A DNA stretch of 64,000 bases, taken from assembly GCF_008642275.1 (NCBI RefSeq), contig NZ_CP029189.1, forward strand, positions 124,001 to 188,000, written 5' to 3'. This DNA comes from Streptomyces venezuelae (lineage in GTDB: Bacteria; Actinomycetota; Actinomycetes; Streptomycetales; Streptomycetaceae). The number at the start of each line of letters is the position of its first letter. Within the stretch, counting starts at the first letter, position 1. Below, piece by piece: positions 51,819 to 60,915 of this stretch. The position numbers were made by a program, and so were the translations under genes. Below the pieces are notes generated by a model. The model worked only from the letters and a program-made list of their open reading frames with translations, had not been told where the DNA came from and did no database searches.

Positions 51819-52910
51819 ATGCGCTGGGTGGCCCTGACCGCAGTGGCGCCGGTGGCCTGGGGAGCCAACTACTTCGTCACCCACGCGTACCTGCCGGCCG
51901 ACCACCCGCTGTACGGGGCCGCCCTACGGGCGCTGCCGGCCGGCCTGGTCCTGCTTGCCCTGTGCCGCCGGCGGCCGCACGGCGCGTGGTGGGGGCGGTC
52001 TGCGGTGCTCGGGTTGCTCAACGTGAGCGTGTTCTTCTTCCTCGTGTTCACGGCCTCCCAGCTGCTGCCGACGAGTGTGGCCGCGACCGTCATGGCGGTC
52101 TCCCCGCTGATCATGATGCTCGCCGCCTGGCCCCTGGTCGGCGAGCGGCCCGGCGTCGCCCACCTGGCGGGTGCCGTGACCGGGCTGGGCGGGGTGTGCC
52201 TGATGCTGCTCGGGGGCACGGGCGGGATCAGTGTGCCGGGTGTCCTGGCCTCGGCCGCCGCTGTGCTGGTGTCTTCCGTCGGCCACGTCCTGGCCAAGCG
52301 GTGGAACGCCGGCTCCGACGGCACCGGCGGCATCGCCGACGGCGGTGTGCTCGCCTCGACCGCTTGGCAGCTCACCGCCGGAGGCCTGCTCCTGCTGCCG
52401 GTGGCCGTAGCCGTGGAGGGCGCCCCGCCACCGGTGTCGCCGTCGGCTCTCCTCGCGTTCTGCTACGTCGGCCTGGTCGCCACCGCGCTGGCCTTCGCCG
52501 CCTGGTTCGCCGGGCTGCGCCGCCTGCCCGCCGGAACGGTCGGCCTGATAGGGCTGCTCAACCCGGTCACCGGTGTACTGCTCGGGACGGTGGTCGCCGG
52601 CGAGGTGCTGACGGGCCGGCAGCTGTGCGGACTGGCACTCGTACTGGGCGGGGTCGCTCTGGGTCTGCCGCCGCGGCAGGGCCCGCCCGGCCGGCGTCGG
52701 AGTCCGGGCGCGAGGAAGGTCGGGCGCAGGACGGCGGCGGGAACCAGCACCGCGGGCCGGGGGAACGGTCACCTGCGCAACACCTCGGCCATCGCGAAGA
52801 CCCATGCGGGCAGGTTCGTCGCGAGCGCCACGGCCAGAGCCCGGCCGGCTGCGAACCCCGAGCGGGCGACGGCCTCCCCGTCCCGGGGACCGGCCGACTC
52901 CGCCGCGTAG
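51819..52910 (+). CDS. EamA/DMT-family transporter
   Basis: 363 residues. Ten-helix drug/metabolite transporter with two EamA repeats: VAPVAWGANYFVTHAYLP in TM1 and FCYVGLVATALAFAAWFAGLRRLPAGTVGLIGLLNPVTGVLLGTVVAGEVLTGRQ in the second repeat. The start at 51819 is set by GGAAG at 5 bp. Divergence from a MarR repressor suggests induced efflux of a toxic compound. The membrane part ends near residue 285. A further 75 hydrophilic, Arg/Pro/Ala-rich residues run antisense into the small gene 52769-52975, suggesting loss of the original stop. Confidence 0.85.
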   Translation: MRWVALTAVAPVAWGANYFVTHAYLPADHPLYGAALRALPAGLVLLALCRRRPHGAWWGRSAVLGLLNVSVFFFLVFTASQLLPTSVAATVMAVSPLIMMLAAWPLVGERPGVAHLAGAVTGLGGVCLMLLGGTGGISVPGVLASAAAVLVSSVGHVLAKRWNAGSDGTGGIADGGVLASTAWQLTAGGLLLLPVAVAVEGAPPPVSPSALLAFCYVGLVATALAFAAWFAGLRRLPAGTVGLIGLLNPVTGVLLGTVVAGEVLTGRQLCGLALVLGGVALGLPPRQGPPGRRRSPGARKVGRRTAAGTSTAGRGNGHLRNTSAIAKTHAGRFVASATARARPAANPERATASPSRGPADSAA

Positions 52911-52975
52911 CCGAGCAGCAGGCCGCCCATGCCCGCGCAGACGGCACGGGCGGCGCTCGGGGGCACCTCGGTCAC
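52769..52975 (-). CDS. Small hydrophobic protein of unknown function
   Basis: 68 residues from GTG with GGAGGAGG 8 bp upstream, among the best binding sites in the region. Sequence: SAARAVCAGMGGLLLGYAAE...AAGRALAVALATNLPAWVFAMAEVLRR, two weakly hydrophobic helices. Homology unknown to me. Its 3' 142 bp overlap, antisense, the C-terminal extension of the EamA gene; the strong binding site and GC3 on this strand suggest this one is the genuine coding direction there. Confidence 0.55.
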   Translation of the reverse strand: MTEVPPSAARAVCAGMGGLLLGYAAESAGPRDGEAVARSGFAAGRALAVALATNLPAWVFAMAEVLRR

Positions 52976-53198
52976 GGCCCGCGCCTCCTCCCGTCTCCTC
53001 CTCCGCACGGGTCTCCCCTGCGACGGTTCCGGGAATCGCCCGCCGGATTTCCGTTACGCCCCCGCACGGCCTGCCGAAGGCAAGCTCGGCACCACCACTC
53101 CTGACCTCGGCTCACATCGGCCCTGCGACAGCAGGATTCGGGCCATGGGCCGGAAATAACTCGAAGCGGTACCAAAAGCGCGCCGCTACGATCCGATC

Positions 53199-53702
53199 AT
53201 GGGACCCCTGAAACCGAACCTCATCGAGCTCATGGTCACCCTCATCGCCTTCCTCGCGGTCTTCGCCGCTCTGGCCAGGGTCCTCCTTCCGCGGATCGAC
53301 CAGACCCTCGCCGCACGCGAAGACGCGACCGTGGGCATGTCCGAGCGGGCCGAGGCAGTCCGGCTGGAAGCGAAGCGCGTGCGGTCCGAGTACCAGGCGG
53401 AGTTGAGCGCCGCCCGTCACGAGGCCTCGCAGATCCGCCAGGCCGCACACGAGGAGGGCCTCACCCTGCTCGCCGCCGTTCGCTCGGAAGGCCAGAAGGC
53501 GCGCGAGGAGATGATCGCCTCGGCCGCGGTGCAGCTGGAGGCCGACCGGGTGATCGCCCAGGCAGAGCTCCGCGAACACGTCCTCGGTCTGGCCACCGAG
53601 CTGGCCGGGCGCATCATCGGTGAACCGCTCACCGACATGGAGCGTGCCCGCACCGTCGCCGACGCGTTCTTCGCCGCCACGGAGAACGATTCCCCGAGCT
53701 GA
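53199..53702 (+). CDS. Orphan ATP-synthase subunit b-like (AtpF-like) protein
   Basis: 167 residues with the shape of F0 subunit b. There is a short N-terminus (MGPLKPNLIELMV), one membrane helix (VTLIAFLAVFAALARVLLPRIDQTLAAREDA), a long charged coiled coil (ERAEAVRLEAKRVRSEYQAELSAARHEASQIRQAAHEEG) and a final helix (ELAGRIIGEPL). The LLPRI--TL--RE-A join after the TM matches AtpF. No other atp genes lie nearby, so it is not the housekeeping stator. No binding site precedes the ATG; TACGAT ending 5 bp upstream could be a -10 box of a leaderless message. Confidence 0.75.
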   Translation: MGPLKPNLIELMVTLIAFLAVFAALARVLLPRIDQTLAAREDATVGMSERAEAVRLEAKRVRSEYQAELSAARHEASQIRQAAHEEGLTLLAAVRSEGQKAREEMIASAAVQLEADRVIAQAELREHVLGLATELAGRIIGEPLTDMERARTVADAFFAATENDSPS

Positions 53703-53813
53703 GCTCCCGGTCCGCCGCCTCCGCGTACGTACGCAGGTCCGGGACGGGCGCGAGCTCCGTCAGCCACCGATCTAGAGTGGGTCGTCACCGGGCCCCGAAC
53801 GGAGAGGTCAGTC

Positions 53814-55001
53814 ATGACGAACCGTCACGCGGTGGTGGTCGGAGCCGGAATCGGCGGCCTCACGGCCGCCGTCGCGCTGCACCGCCGGGGCTGGCACGTC
53901 ACCGTCTGCGAACGCGCCCCCGAACCCCCCGTCACCGGCGCCGGCATCGGCCTCGCCCCCAACGCCCTGCGCGCGCTCGCCGCCGTGGGCATCGACGTCG
54001 CCCGCGCGATCGGCGGCTCCGTACCCGAGGCGATGGGCGTGCGCCGCCCCGACGGCCGGTGGCTCACGCGGACCGGCACCGCCGACATGGCGGCCCGCTA
54101 CGGCATGGCGCCGCTCGCCGTCCCGCGCCCGGCCCTCACCGCCACCCTCGCCGCCGCTCTGCCCGCCCCGGCCCTCCGCTACGGCACCGAGGTGACCGGC
54201 GTGGACGATGCCGAGGGACGTCCGGCCGTCCGCACGGCGGCGGGCCCGGACCTTCCCGCCGATCTCGTGGTCGCCGCCGACGGCATCCGCAGTCCGCTGC
54301 GCCGCGCGCACTTCCCCGCGCACCCGGGACTGAACTACATCGGCGAGACGGCCTGGCGGACCCTCGTGGACGCCCCGGACCTGCGGATACCGGCCATGAG
54401 CGAGACGTGGGGGCGGGGGCGGCGATTCGGGGTGACCCCGCTCGTGGACGGCCGCTACTACCTCTACGCCACGGCGGTCGTCCCGCCGGGCACCCGCTTC
54501 GCCGACCCGCGCGCCGAACTGCGGCAGCGCTTCGGCTCATGGCACGATCCCGTTCCGGCCCTGCTGGACCGCGTCGCACGCCTCGACCCCGCCGACGTCC
54601 TGCGCAACGACCTGTACGACCTGGCCGCCCCGCTCCCGTCCCTGCACCACGGCCGGATCGCCTGGCTGGGCGACGCGGCCCACGCCATGGCCCCCAACCT
54701 CGGCCAGGGCGGCTGCCAGGCCATCGAGGACGCGGTGGTCCTCGCGCATCTGCTGCCCGCGGGAGAGCGCGGCGACGGCCGGGACACCGCCGTTGCGGCC
54801 GGCCTGGCCGCCTACACCGCCGCGCGCCGCGACCGTACCGACACGGTGCGCCGTCGCGCCCGGCGCGTCGGACGGCTGGGCGTCCTGCGCAATCCGGTCG
54901 TGGTGGCCGTACGTGATCTCGCCGTGCGCGCCACGCCGGCCCGGCTGGCGCTGCGCGGCATGGACGACCTCTTCGACGGTTTCCGCCTCCCCGTCGCATG
55001 A
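53814..55001 (+). CDS. FAD-dependent monooxygenase
   Basis: 395 residues, class A flavoprotein hydroxylase layout. FAD motif AVVVGAGIGGLTAAVALHRRGWHVTVCERAP, an NALRAL helix, VVAADGIRSPLR (DG motif) and GRIAWLGDAAHAMAPNLGQGGCQAIEDAVVLAHLL (GD-P motif, residues about 280-313). Salicylate/zeaxanthin-epoxidase-like branch; substrate unknown. GGAGAGG precedes the ATG. It differs clearly from the monooxygenase at 1460, so the two are not a recent duplication. Convergent with the deacetylase after 40 bp. Confidence 0.88.
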   Translation: MTNRHAVVVGAGIGGLTAAVALHRRGWHVTVCERAPEPPVTGAGIGLAPNALRALAAVGIDVARAIGGSVPEAMGVRRPDGRWLTRTGTADMAARYGMAPLAVPRPALTATLAAALPAPALRYGTEVTGVDDAEGRPAVRTAAGPDLPADLVVAADGIRSPLRRAHFPAHPGLNYIGETAWRTLVDAPDLRIPAMSETWGRGRRFGVTPLVDGRYYLYATAVVPPGTRFADPRAELRQRFGSWHDPVPALLDRVARLDPADVLRNDLYDLAAPLPSLHHGRIAWLGDAAHAMAPNLGQGGCQAIEDAVVLAHLLPAGERGDGRDTAVAAGLAAYTAARRDRTDTVRRRARRVGRLGVLRNPVVVAVRDLAVRATPARLALRGMDDLFDGFRLPVA

Positions 55002-55041
55002 CCGGGAGACCGATCCCAGGCAGGCAGGCCCGGACCGGGTG

Positions 55042-55875
55042 CTACGGGGTGGTGCGCGCCGGGAAGGAGAAGCCGTAGCCCTGCTCGGTGAGCCAGGGCA
55101 GGTACTCCTTCAGCGCGGCGACGGTCTCGCTGCGGTCGCCGCCCCCGTCGTGGAAGAGCACCGTCGGCTGCTGCGGGAGCTTGCCCTGCACCGTGGAGAG
55201 GATGGCCTTCAGGCCGGGCCGGCTCCAGTCCTTGGGATCGACGCTCCAGCCCAGCGGCCGCATCCCGCTCGCGGCGGCGATCGCGCGGCTGTCCGGGGTG
55301 AAGGCTCCGCCCGGCGCACGGTAGTAGGTCACGGGGACCCCCGGAACGGCCTTCTCGATCATGGCCTTGCCTTCGAGGATCTGCTGCCGCTGGTAGGCGA
55401 CGGGCTTGTGGTCCATCGTGACGTCGTGGTCGACGGAGTGGTCGCACAGCTGGTGCCCGTCGGCGGCCACCGCGCGGACGAGCTCCGGGTACTTCTGCGC
55501 CTTGGTGCCGATCATGCAGAACGTGGCCTTGACGTGGTTCTTCCGCAGCGTCTCCAGGACCTGGGGCGTCCAGCGGGGGTCCGGGCCGTCGTCGATGGTG
55601 ATCGCGACCTGGCGGCCCGCGCCCTGCGCCAGCCGGGAGATCCCCAGCGGGACCCCGGAGGCTCCCTGGGCGGCGCCCTGAGCCGCCCCCTGGGCGGCGC
55701 CTGCGGTTCCGGCCGGTGCGGAGTGTCCGGCGGGAGGCGCGTCCGGCGTGCGGCCCACCGAGCCGTCCGTGGCGGCGTACGCCGGGGTGCCCGCTGCCGC
55801 CAGGAGGCCCAGGAGTGCGGCCGCGGCGACGTACCCCGCCCGTCGACGACGTGCGGAACTGGTGGTGATGCGCAT
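55042..55875 (-). CDS. Secreted polysaccharide deacetylase (CE4, NodB domain)
   Basis: 277 residues. The signal peptide is RRRAGYVAAAALLGLLAAAGTPAYA. A Gly/Ala/Gln repeat (AAQGAAQGAAQGA, near 58-72) acts as spacer. The NodB domain is complete: motif 1 ITIDDGPD with the catalytic aspartates, motif 2 HSVDHD, motif 3 YYRAPGGAF, motif 4 GWSVDPKDW and motif 5 VLFHDGGGD. It should remove acetyl groups from peptidoglycan or chitin-type chains outside the cell, using a divalent metal. In contrast to the CE4 protein at 15585, all catalytic motifs are intact. Confidence 0.9.
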   Translation of the reverse strand: MRITTSSARRRRAGYVAAAALLGLLAAAGTPAYAATDGSVGRTPDAPPAGHSAPAGTAGAAQGAAQGAAQGASGVPLGISRLAQGAGRQVAITIDDGPDPRWTPQVLETLRKNHVKATFCMIGTKAQKYPELVRAVAADGHQLCDHSVDHDVTMDHKPVAYQRQQILEGKAMIEKAVPGVPVTYYRAPGGAFTPDSRAIAAASGMRPLGWSVDPKDWSRPGLKAILSTVQGKLPQQPTVLFHDGGGDRSETVAALKEYLPWLTEQGYGFSFPARTTP

Positions 55876-56127
55876 GGACGTGCTCTTCCTTTGCCCTCAG
55901 CCCCCGGATCTCGCTGGTCGGTCCAGGCTAGGTCATCCGTTCGGACCCCCACCTAGACCAAATGGCCCGATTCGTGTGGTTCAGTGCACACGGGTCCGGG
56001 GGCGGGAGGCCGACGACCTCGGAGCGCCAACGGGTGTGGCGGCCTCCGCGGTGCCGCGCCACCTGTGAGGAGTGTCACGGCCCCCGGCTCCGCGGGGGTC
56101 GCGGGGACCGCTGCGATCTCCCCCGGC

Positions 56128-57126
56128 TTATGTCGTCGGCGCCGTCGCCGTCGCAGCTCGCCAGTGCTTCGCGATGAGCGCGTAGGAGGCGATGCGGTCA
56201 CCGAGGTCGTGGACGGGTGTGGCCAGCATCAGCTCGTCCGCCCCGGTCCGGGCGGCCAGCTGCGCGAGCCGTTCCACGACGGCCTCGGGCGTCCCGACGG
56301 CCTGCTGGGCGCGGAAGCCCGCCAGCGCCTGCCGCTCCTGCTCCGTGAAGGGGTGCACGGCCGCCTGCGCGGGCGTGGGGAACGGCGTCCGGCTCTCCCC
56401 CTTCAGAAGGCCTGCCTTGACGACGTTCATCGGCCCGGCACGCCGGACGGCTTCCTCCTCCGTCTCGGCGCACACCGCCTCCACGCACAGCAGCACCCGG
56501 GGCCGGTCGCACCAGCGGGACGGGGAGAAGGCCGACCGGTAACACTCCAGAACCGCAAGGGTGTTGTCCGGCCGGATGTGGTGCGCCACCGCGATCGGCA
56601 GGCCGAGTTCCGCGGCGAGCGCGGCCCCCGCGGGGCTGGAGGCCAGCAGCCACGGCTCCGGCAGCGGCCCCAGCGCCACCTCGTCCACCAGGAACGAGAG
56701 GATCGCGGCCACGTCGCCCCGGTACTCGGCATCCGTGGCAGGGCCGGCGCCGCGGCGCAGCGCCCGCGCGGTGGCGTCGTCGAACGTGCCGGGTCCGCGG
56801 CCGATGCCCAGGTCGACACGGTCCTCGTGGAGGGCGGCCAGCGTGCCGAACTGCTCCGCGAGCGTGATGGGCGCGTGGTTCGGGGCGAGCACCCCGCCCG
56901 ACCCGAGGCGGATGGCCGAGGTCGTCGCGGCCGCGTGCGCCACCAGTACGACCGGTGGGAACGCGCCGATCGCGGGAGAGTGGTGGTGCTCCGCGTACCA
57001 GATGCGGTGGTAGCCGAGGCCCTCCAGTCCCTGGGCGAAGGCCGTGGTGTCGCGCAGGGTGTCCGCGGCCCGGGTGCCCGTCTGCACCATCGCGACTTCC
57101 AGCGCTGAAAGAGGTATGTCGAGCAT
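56128..57126 (-). CDS. LLM-class (luciferase-like) flavin-dependent oxidoreductase
   Basis: 332 residues. TIM-barrel family I pattern: LGYHRIWYAEHHHSPAIG near the start, IRLGSGGVLAPNHAPITLAEQFGTLAALHEDRVDLGIGRGPG in the middle, and a C-terminal GTPEAVVERLAQLAARTGADELMLATPVHD. This is the F420- or FMN-using bacterial luciferase-like group. Substrate unknown. The ATG at 57126 starts exactly where the family's MLDIPLSALE begins, though no strong binding site is seen. Confidence 0.87.
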   Translation of the reverse strand: MLDIPLSALEVAMVQTGTRAADTLRDTTAFAQGLEGLGYHRIWYAEHHHSPAIGAFPPVVLVAHAAATTSAIRLGSGGVLAPNHAPITLAEQFGTLAALHEDRVDLGIGRGPGTFDDATARALRRGAGPATDAEYRGDVAAILSFLVDEVALGPLPEPWLLASSPAGAALAAELGLPIAVAHHIRPDNTLAVLECYRSAFSPSRWCDRPRVLLCVEAVCAETEEEAVRRAGPMNVVKAGLLKGESRTPFPTPAQAAVHPFTEQERQALAGFRAQQAVGTPEAVVERLAQLAARTGADELMLATPVHDLGDRIASYALIAKHWRAATATAPTT

Positions 57127-57270
57127 GGCGTCAGCATAGGGAGCGCGGCCGACGGCGCGGGCGGGCGTGATCGTTTTCGCGCCACTCCGCCCGTGCCGCC
57201 CGCTCCGCCCTCGCCGACCACCGCAGGCCACGCCGACCGTCCTGTCAGTGCTCTCCTGCATGATCGTCCC

Positions 57271-58146
57271 ATGACGCACGCTCCCGCCGAGGCCCTGCAC
57301 GACCTCGCCCACCGCCATCTCCAGCCCGACGACGCCGCACGATGGATCGGCCTGCTCGCTCCGGGCCTGCGCCTGACCCGCGCGGGTGACGGACCGGTGG
57401 CCGGGCAGCTCGGCGGGCTCCCCCGGCTTCCCCTCGGCCTGCCGTGGCCCACGTGGGAGGGACACGGGCCGCTGTCCCACATCGCCTCGCTCGACTGCGG
57501 TGCCCTCGCGGCGGCCGGCGACTGCGGGCTCGCCCTGCCCGACTCCGGGACCCTGCTCTTCTTCCTGTACGACGGGCGTCCCGACGACGGCGACCCCCTC
57601 GTCCACGCCTCGGACCCCGGCACCCGGCCCGGTGCGCAGGTGCTGCACGTCCCCGCGGACACCCCCACCCACCCGTGTCCCGCCCCGCCCGAGCTCCCCC
57701 CGTACCCCGTCGTACCGCTGACCGTGCAGGCGGGGACGACGGTACCGGCGTACGACGCTCCCGGCGTCCGGGCCGCGTTCGGCGAGGTCGTGGACTCCGA
57801 CCGGTGGCGCCACCATCCCGTGAACGCGCGCCCGCTCGCCGTCGCGCTCACCGCCCTCGACACCGCCCCGGGCGACGTGCGGCACCGGGTCGGGGGCCAC
57901 CCGGTACCCGTGCAGGGCTCCGTGGAGTGGGAGATCGCCCACGCGGTGCTCGGCCCCGGCGTCCCCCGGTCCGACCCCCGCGTGGGCGAAGAGGCCGCCC
58001 GGTGGGTGCTGCTCGCGCAGTTCGACACCGACTACGAGGCGGAGATGATGTGGGGGGACGTCGGCACCCTGTACTGGCTGATCCGCCCCGCCGACCTCGC
58101 CGCGGGCCGCTTCGACCGCGCGCGCTTCGTCTGGCAGTGCTGCTGA
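57271..58146 (+). CDS. YwqG-family (DUF1963) protein
   Basis: 291 residues. The features GLPRLPLGLPWPTWEGHGPLSHIASLDCGAL, GTLLFFLYDG and the late WVLLAQFDTDYEAEMMWGDVGTLYWLIRPADLAAGRFDRARFVWQC follow DUF1963/YwqG proteins, a fold with no established biochemical function. Cytosolic, no cofactors visible. It starts 144 bp from the divergent LLM gene and ends 10 bp before the convergent anmK stop. Confidence 0.8.
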   Translation: MTHAPAEALHDLAHRHLQPDDAARWIGLLAPGLRLTRAGDGPVAGQLGGLPRLPLGLPWPTWEGHGPLSHIASLDCGALAAAGDCGLALPDSGTLLFFLYDGRPDDGDPLVHASDPGTRPGAQVLHVPADTPTHPCPAPPELPPYPVVPLTVQAGTTVPAYDAPGVRAAFGEVVDSDRWRHHPVNARPLAVALTALDTAPGDVRHRVGGHPVPVQGSVEWEIAHAVLGPGVPRSDPRVGEEAARWVLLAQFDTDYEAEMMWGDVGTLYWLIRPADLAAGRFDRARFVWQCC

Positions 58147-58156
58147 CCCGAACCGG

Positions 58157-59446
58157 CTAGGAAGGCCGCAGGTGGGGGGTGGGAAGGCCGGGGCGGGGGC
58201 CGCCGCCGACGGTCAGCCGGACCGGCGCCGTGTGAGGCGGCCGGGGCAGGCACAGGCCCGGACCTCCAGGCGTGATCGAGCCGAGGACGCTCGCGCGCCG
58301 GGCGCCCGTGCACGAGGGAACGGTGCCCGGCAGGCCGTGCGCGGTGAGCCAGCCCAGCACGGCGAAGGCGTACGCCTCCTTCGCCCCCGAGGGCAGACCG
58401 AGTTCGTCCGAGGACCGCACCACGCATCCGCCGGCCCGGCCGGCCCCGCCCGCGGCGCCGGCCCCGCGCAGTTCCTCCCTCAGCCAGTCCATCAGCACCG
58501 GGTTGCGCGTCCCCCCGCCCGATGCGATCACCTCGGTCGCCCCGAACGGCCGGATCGCGTCGGCCACGGTCCTGGCCGTGAGCCGGGTCAGTGTGGCGAC
58601 GACGTCCTCGGCGGGCAGTGGCCCGCAGGAGTCCAGCACCGTGCGCAGATAGGGCAGGTGGAAGAGTTCCTTGCCCGTCGTCTTGGGCGCGGGGCGGGCG
58701 TAGTACGGGTCGTCCAGCAGCCTTCGCAGCAGCTGTGGGTGGACCGTGCCCTGCGCGGCGAGAGCGCCGCCCGTGTCCATCGAGTACGCCTCGCCCGAGG
58801 CGTCGCGGCCCGCAAGTGCGCGTACCGCCACGTCGATCAGCGCGTTGGCCGGGCCGGTGTCGAAGGCCAGCGGTTCGCCCCGGGGCCCCTCCTGCGTGCT
58901 TCCCGGAACGACCGTCACGTTCCCGATCCCGCCCAGGTTGAGCGCGACCGGTACCCCGGGCCGTCCCCGCAGCCACATCACGTCGACGATGCTGACCAGC
59001 GGCGCGCCCTGTCCCCCGGCCGCCACGTCGCGGGTACGGAACCCGGAGACGACGGGCCGGCCCGTCGCCTCGGCGATCCAGGCCGCCTCGCCGATCTGGA
59101 GCGTGCCGTGCACCCGGCCGTCCTCGGACCAGTGGAAGACCGTCTGCCCGTGCGACGCCACCAGGTCGGTCCGTCCGCCGCACAGCTCCTCGTCCGCCCG
59201 TACCGCCGCCGCCGCGAAGGCCCGTCCGATCCGGGTGTCGAGCCGGCACACCGTGGCCAGATCCGTCGCGGCGGGCGGCAGGGCCGCGGCCAGGTCCGAC
59301 CGCAGTGCGTCGTCGTAGGCCGTGCTGATCATCCCCAGGGGCGTCAGTACGAGCGTGTCGCCGTCGAGGGAGAGGTCGGCGGCGGCCGCGTCGATCGCGT
59401 CGTACGACGTGCCCGACATCAGTCCCACCACGCGCAGGGCGCTCAC
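58157..59446 (-). CDS. anmK: Anhydro-N-acetylmuramic acid kinase
   Basis: 429 residues from a GTG overlapping the transporter stop (GTGA). Starts VVGLMSGTSYDAIDAA, the phosphate-binding loop of AnmK. Later come SHGQTVFHW, NLGGIGNVTV, FDTGPANALID and GGGTRNPVLMDWL, with the ASKHA fold throughout. It hydrolyses the 1,6-anhydro ring and phosphorylates MurNAc in peptidoglycan recycling. The usual partner MurQ etherase is not in this window; the coupled gene upstream is an MHS transporter. Confidence 0.92.
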   Translation of the reverse strand: MSALRVVGLMSGTSYDAIDAAAADLSLDGDTLVLTPLGMISTAYDDALRSDLAAALPPAATDLATVCRLDTRIGRAFAAAAVRADEELCGGRTDLVASHGQTVFHWSEDGRVHGTLQIGEAAWIAEATGRPVVSGFRTRDVAAGGQGAPLVSIVDVMWLRGRPGVPVALNLGGIGNVTVVPGSTQEGPRGEPLAFDTGPANALIDVAVRALAGRDASGEAYSMDTGGALAAQGTVHPQLLRRLLDDPYYARPAPKTTGKELFHLPYLRTVLDSCGPLPAEDVVATLTRLTARTVADAIRPFGATEVIASGGGTRNPVLMDWLREELRGAGAAGGAGRAGGCVVRSSDELGLPSGAKEAYAFAVLGWLTAHGLPGTVPSCTGARRASVLGSITPGGPGLCLPRPPHTAPVRLTVGGGPRPGLPTPHLRPS

Positions 59447-60795
59447 CGCAGCGCCCGCTCGTGGTCGTCGCCCCGCAGCGTCAGCAGCGCGGCCACGCTC
59501 ACGGCGCAGGTCGCCGCGGCGTAGTAGCCGGGGACGTCGGCGTTCCCGGTCCGCTCGACCACCTCGGTGATGATCAGGCCCGCGCAGCCCGCGAACACCG
59601 CGTTGGACAGGGCGTACGCGAGCCCGAGCCCGGTGCAGCGCACCCTGGCCGGGAACATCTCGGCCAGCATCGCGGGCCCCGGCCCCGCCATCAGCCCGAC
59701 ACCGGCCCCGGCGGCGAACAGCGCCGCGCCCTTCGCGTACGCCGGCCCGCCGGGGTCCTGCACCAGGTGCAGCAGCGGGAGGGCGAGGCCGGCCACCAGC
59801 AGGGCCCCCGCCACCATCACCGTCCGCCTCCCGATCCGGTCGCTCAGCCTTCCGGCGGGCAGGATCGAAGCCGCGAATCCCAGGTTCGCCAGGACGGTGC
59901 CGAGCAGGGCCCGCTGGAAGCTGGTGCCGAGCGTGCTCTGCAGGTAGGAGGGCATGACCACCAGGAAGGTGTAGCCGGCCGCCGACCAGCCCATCATCCG
60001 CCCGACGCCCAGCACCACGGCGCGGACCGTCTCCCGAGGACGCGGCCGGGCCGGGCCTTCGGGTGCGGGAGCGGACGGTACGGAAGTGAACGGCAGGGGG
60101 GCGGGCGGTACGGGGGCGGACGGCTCGTCCGGTGGCAGCCGCAACCTCAGCCGCAGCGCGACGAGCCCCAGCGGCAGGGTCAGCAGGAACGGCACCCGCC
60201 AGCCCCACCCGTACAGCTGCTCGGCGGTCAGTACGCTCGCCAGGACCACCGCCACCCCGGCGCCCGCGAGCAGACCGACCGCGACCGTGAACGACTGCCA
60301 GGCCCCGTAGAGTCCCCGGCGGCCCGGCGGTGCGCACTCCGTCATGACCGAGACCGCCCCGCCGAACTCCCCTCCCGCCGAAAGCCCTTGCAGGATCCGC
60401 AGCAGGGTCAGGAGCCACGGCGCGGCCGCACCGATCGAGGCGTACGTCGGGAGCAGCCCGATCGTCGTCGTGGCACCGGTCATCAGACAGACCACCAGGA
60501 CGAGTGCGGGCCGCCGGCCCACCCGGTCACCGAACCGCCCGAACACCGCGGCCCCGACCGGCCGGAAGAAGAACGCCACGGCGAACGACGCGTACGCCTT
60601 GACGAGCCCCGCCACCTCGCTGCCGCCCTCCGGGGTGAAGAACTGCGCCGCGATGACGGTGGCGAAGTAGCCGTAGATCCCGAACTCGTACCACTCGATG
60701 AAGTTGCCGACGGATCCCGCCACCAGTGCCCGGCGCGCGTCGTCCGGCCGGGCCGTCGCGGGAGGCCGCACCGGGCCGGGGGCGGGTGTGGTCAT
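59443..60795 (-). CDS. MHS-family MFS transporter coupled to anmK
   Basis: 450 residues, 12 helices. SVGNFIEWYEFGIYGYFATVIAAQFF in TM1, RPVGAAVFGRFGDRVGRRPAL between TM2 and TM3, and LYGWGWRVPFLLTLPLGL in TM6 mark the metabolite:H+ symporter group. A Pro/Ala-rich central loop (SAPVPPAPLPFTSVPSAPAPEGPARP) is longer than usual. The GTGA overlap with anmK implies joint expression, so a sugar acid or anhydro-muropeptide-derived substrate is conceivable, although MHS proteins usually carry organic acids or betaines. Confidence 0.85.
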   Translation of the reverse strand: MTTPAPGPVRPPATARPDDARRALVAGSVGNFIEWYEFGIYGYFATVIAAQFFTPEGGSEVAGLVKAYASFAVAFFFRPVGAAVFGRFGDRVGRRPALVLVVCLMTGATTTIGLLPTYASIGAAAPWLLTLLRILQGLSAGGEFGGAVSVMTECAPPGRRGLYGAWQSFTVAVGLLAGAGVAVVLASVLTAEQLYGWGWRVPFLLTLPLGLVALRLRLRLPPDEPSAPVPPAPLPFTSVPSAPAPEGPARPRPRETVRAVVLGVGRMMGWSAAGYTFLVVMPSYLQSTLGTSFQRALLGTVLANLGFAASILPAGRLSDRIGRRTVMVAGALLVAGLALPLLHLVQDPGGPAYAKGAALFAAGAGVGLMAGPGPAMLAEMFPARVRCTGLGLAYALSNAVFAGCAGLIITEVVERTGNADVPGYYAAATCAVSVAALLTLRGDDHERALR

Positions 60796-60915
60796 GGACC
60801 AAGCGTGCTGACAGCGGAGCGGCTCCACAAGTGCCGTCCGCCATCTGCCGTAAGGTGCCCCGCGCCTGCGGTCAGGCCCGCGCCCTTGCCGGTGTCTGCG
60901 TCGGCGAGCCCGCGA

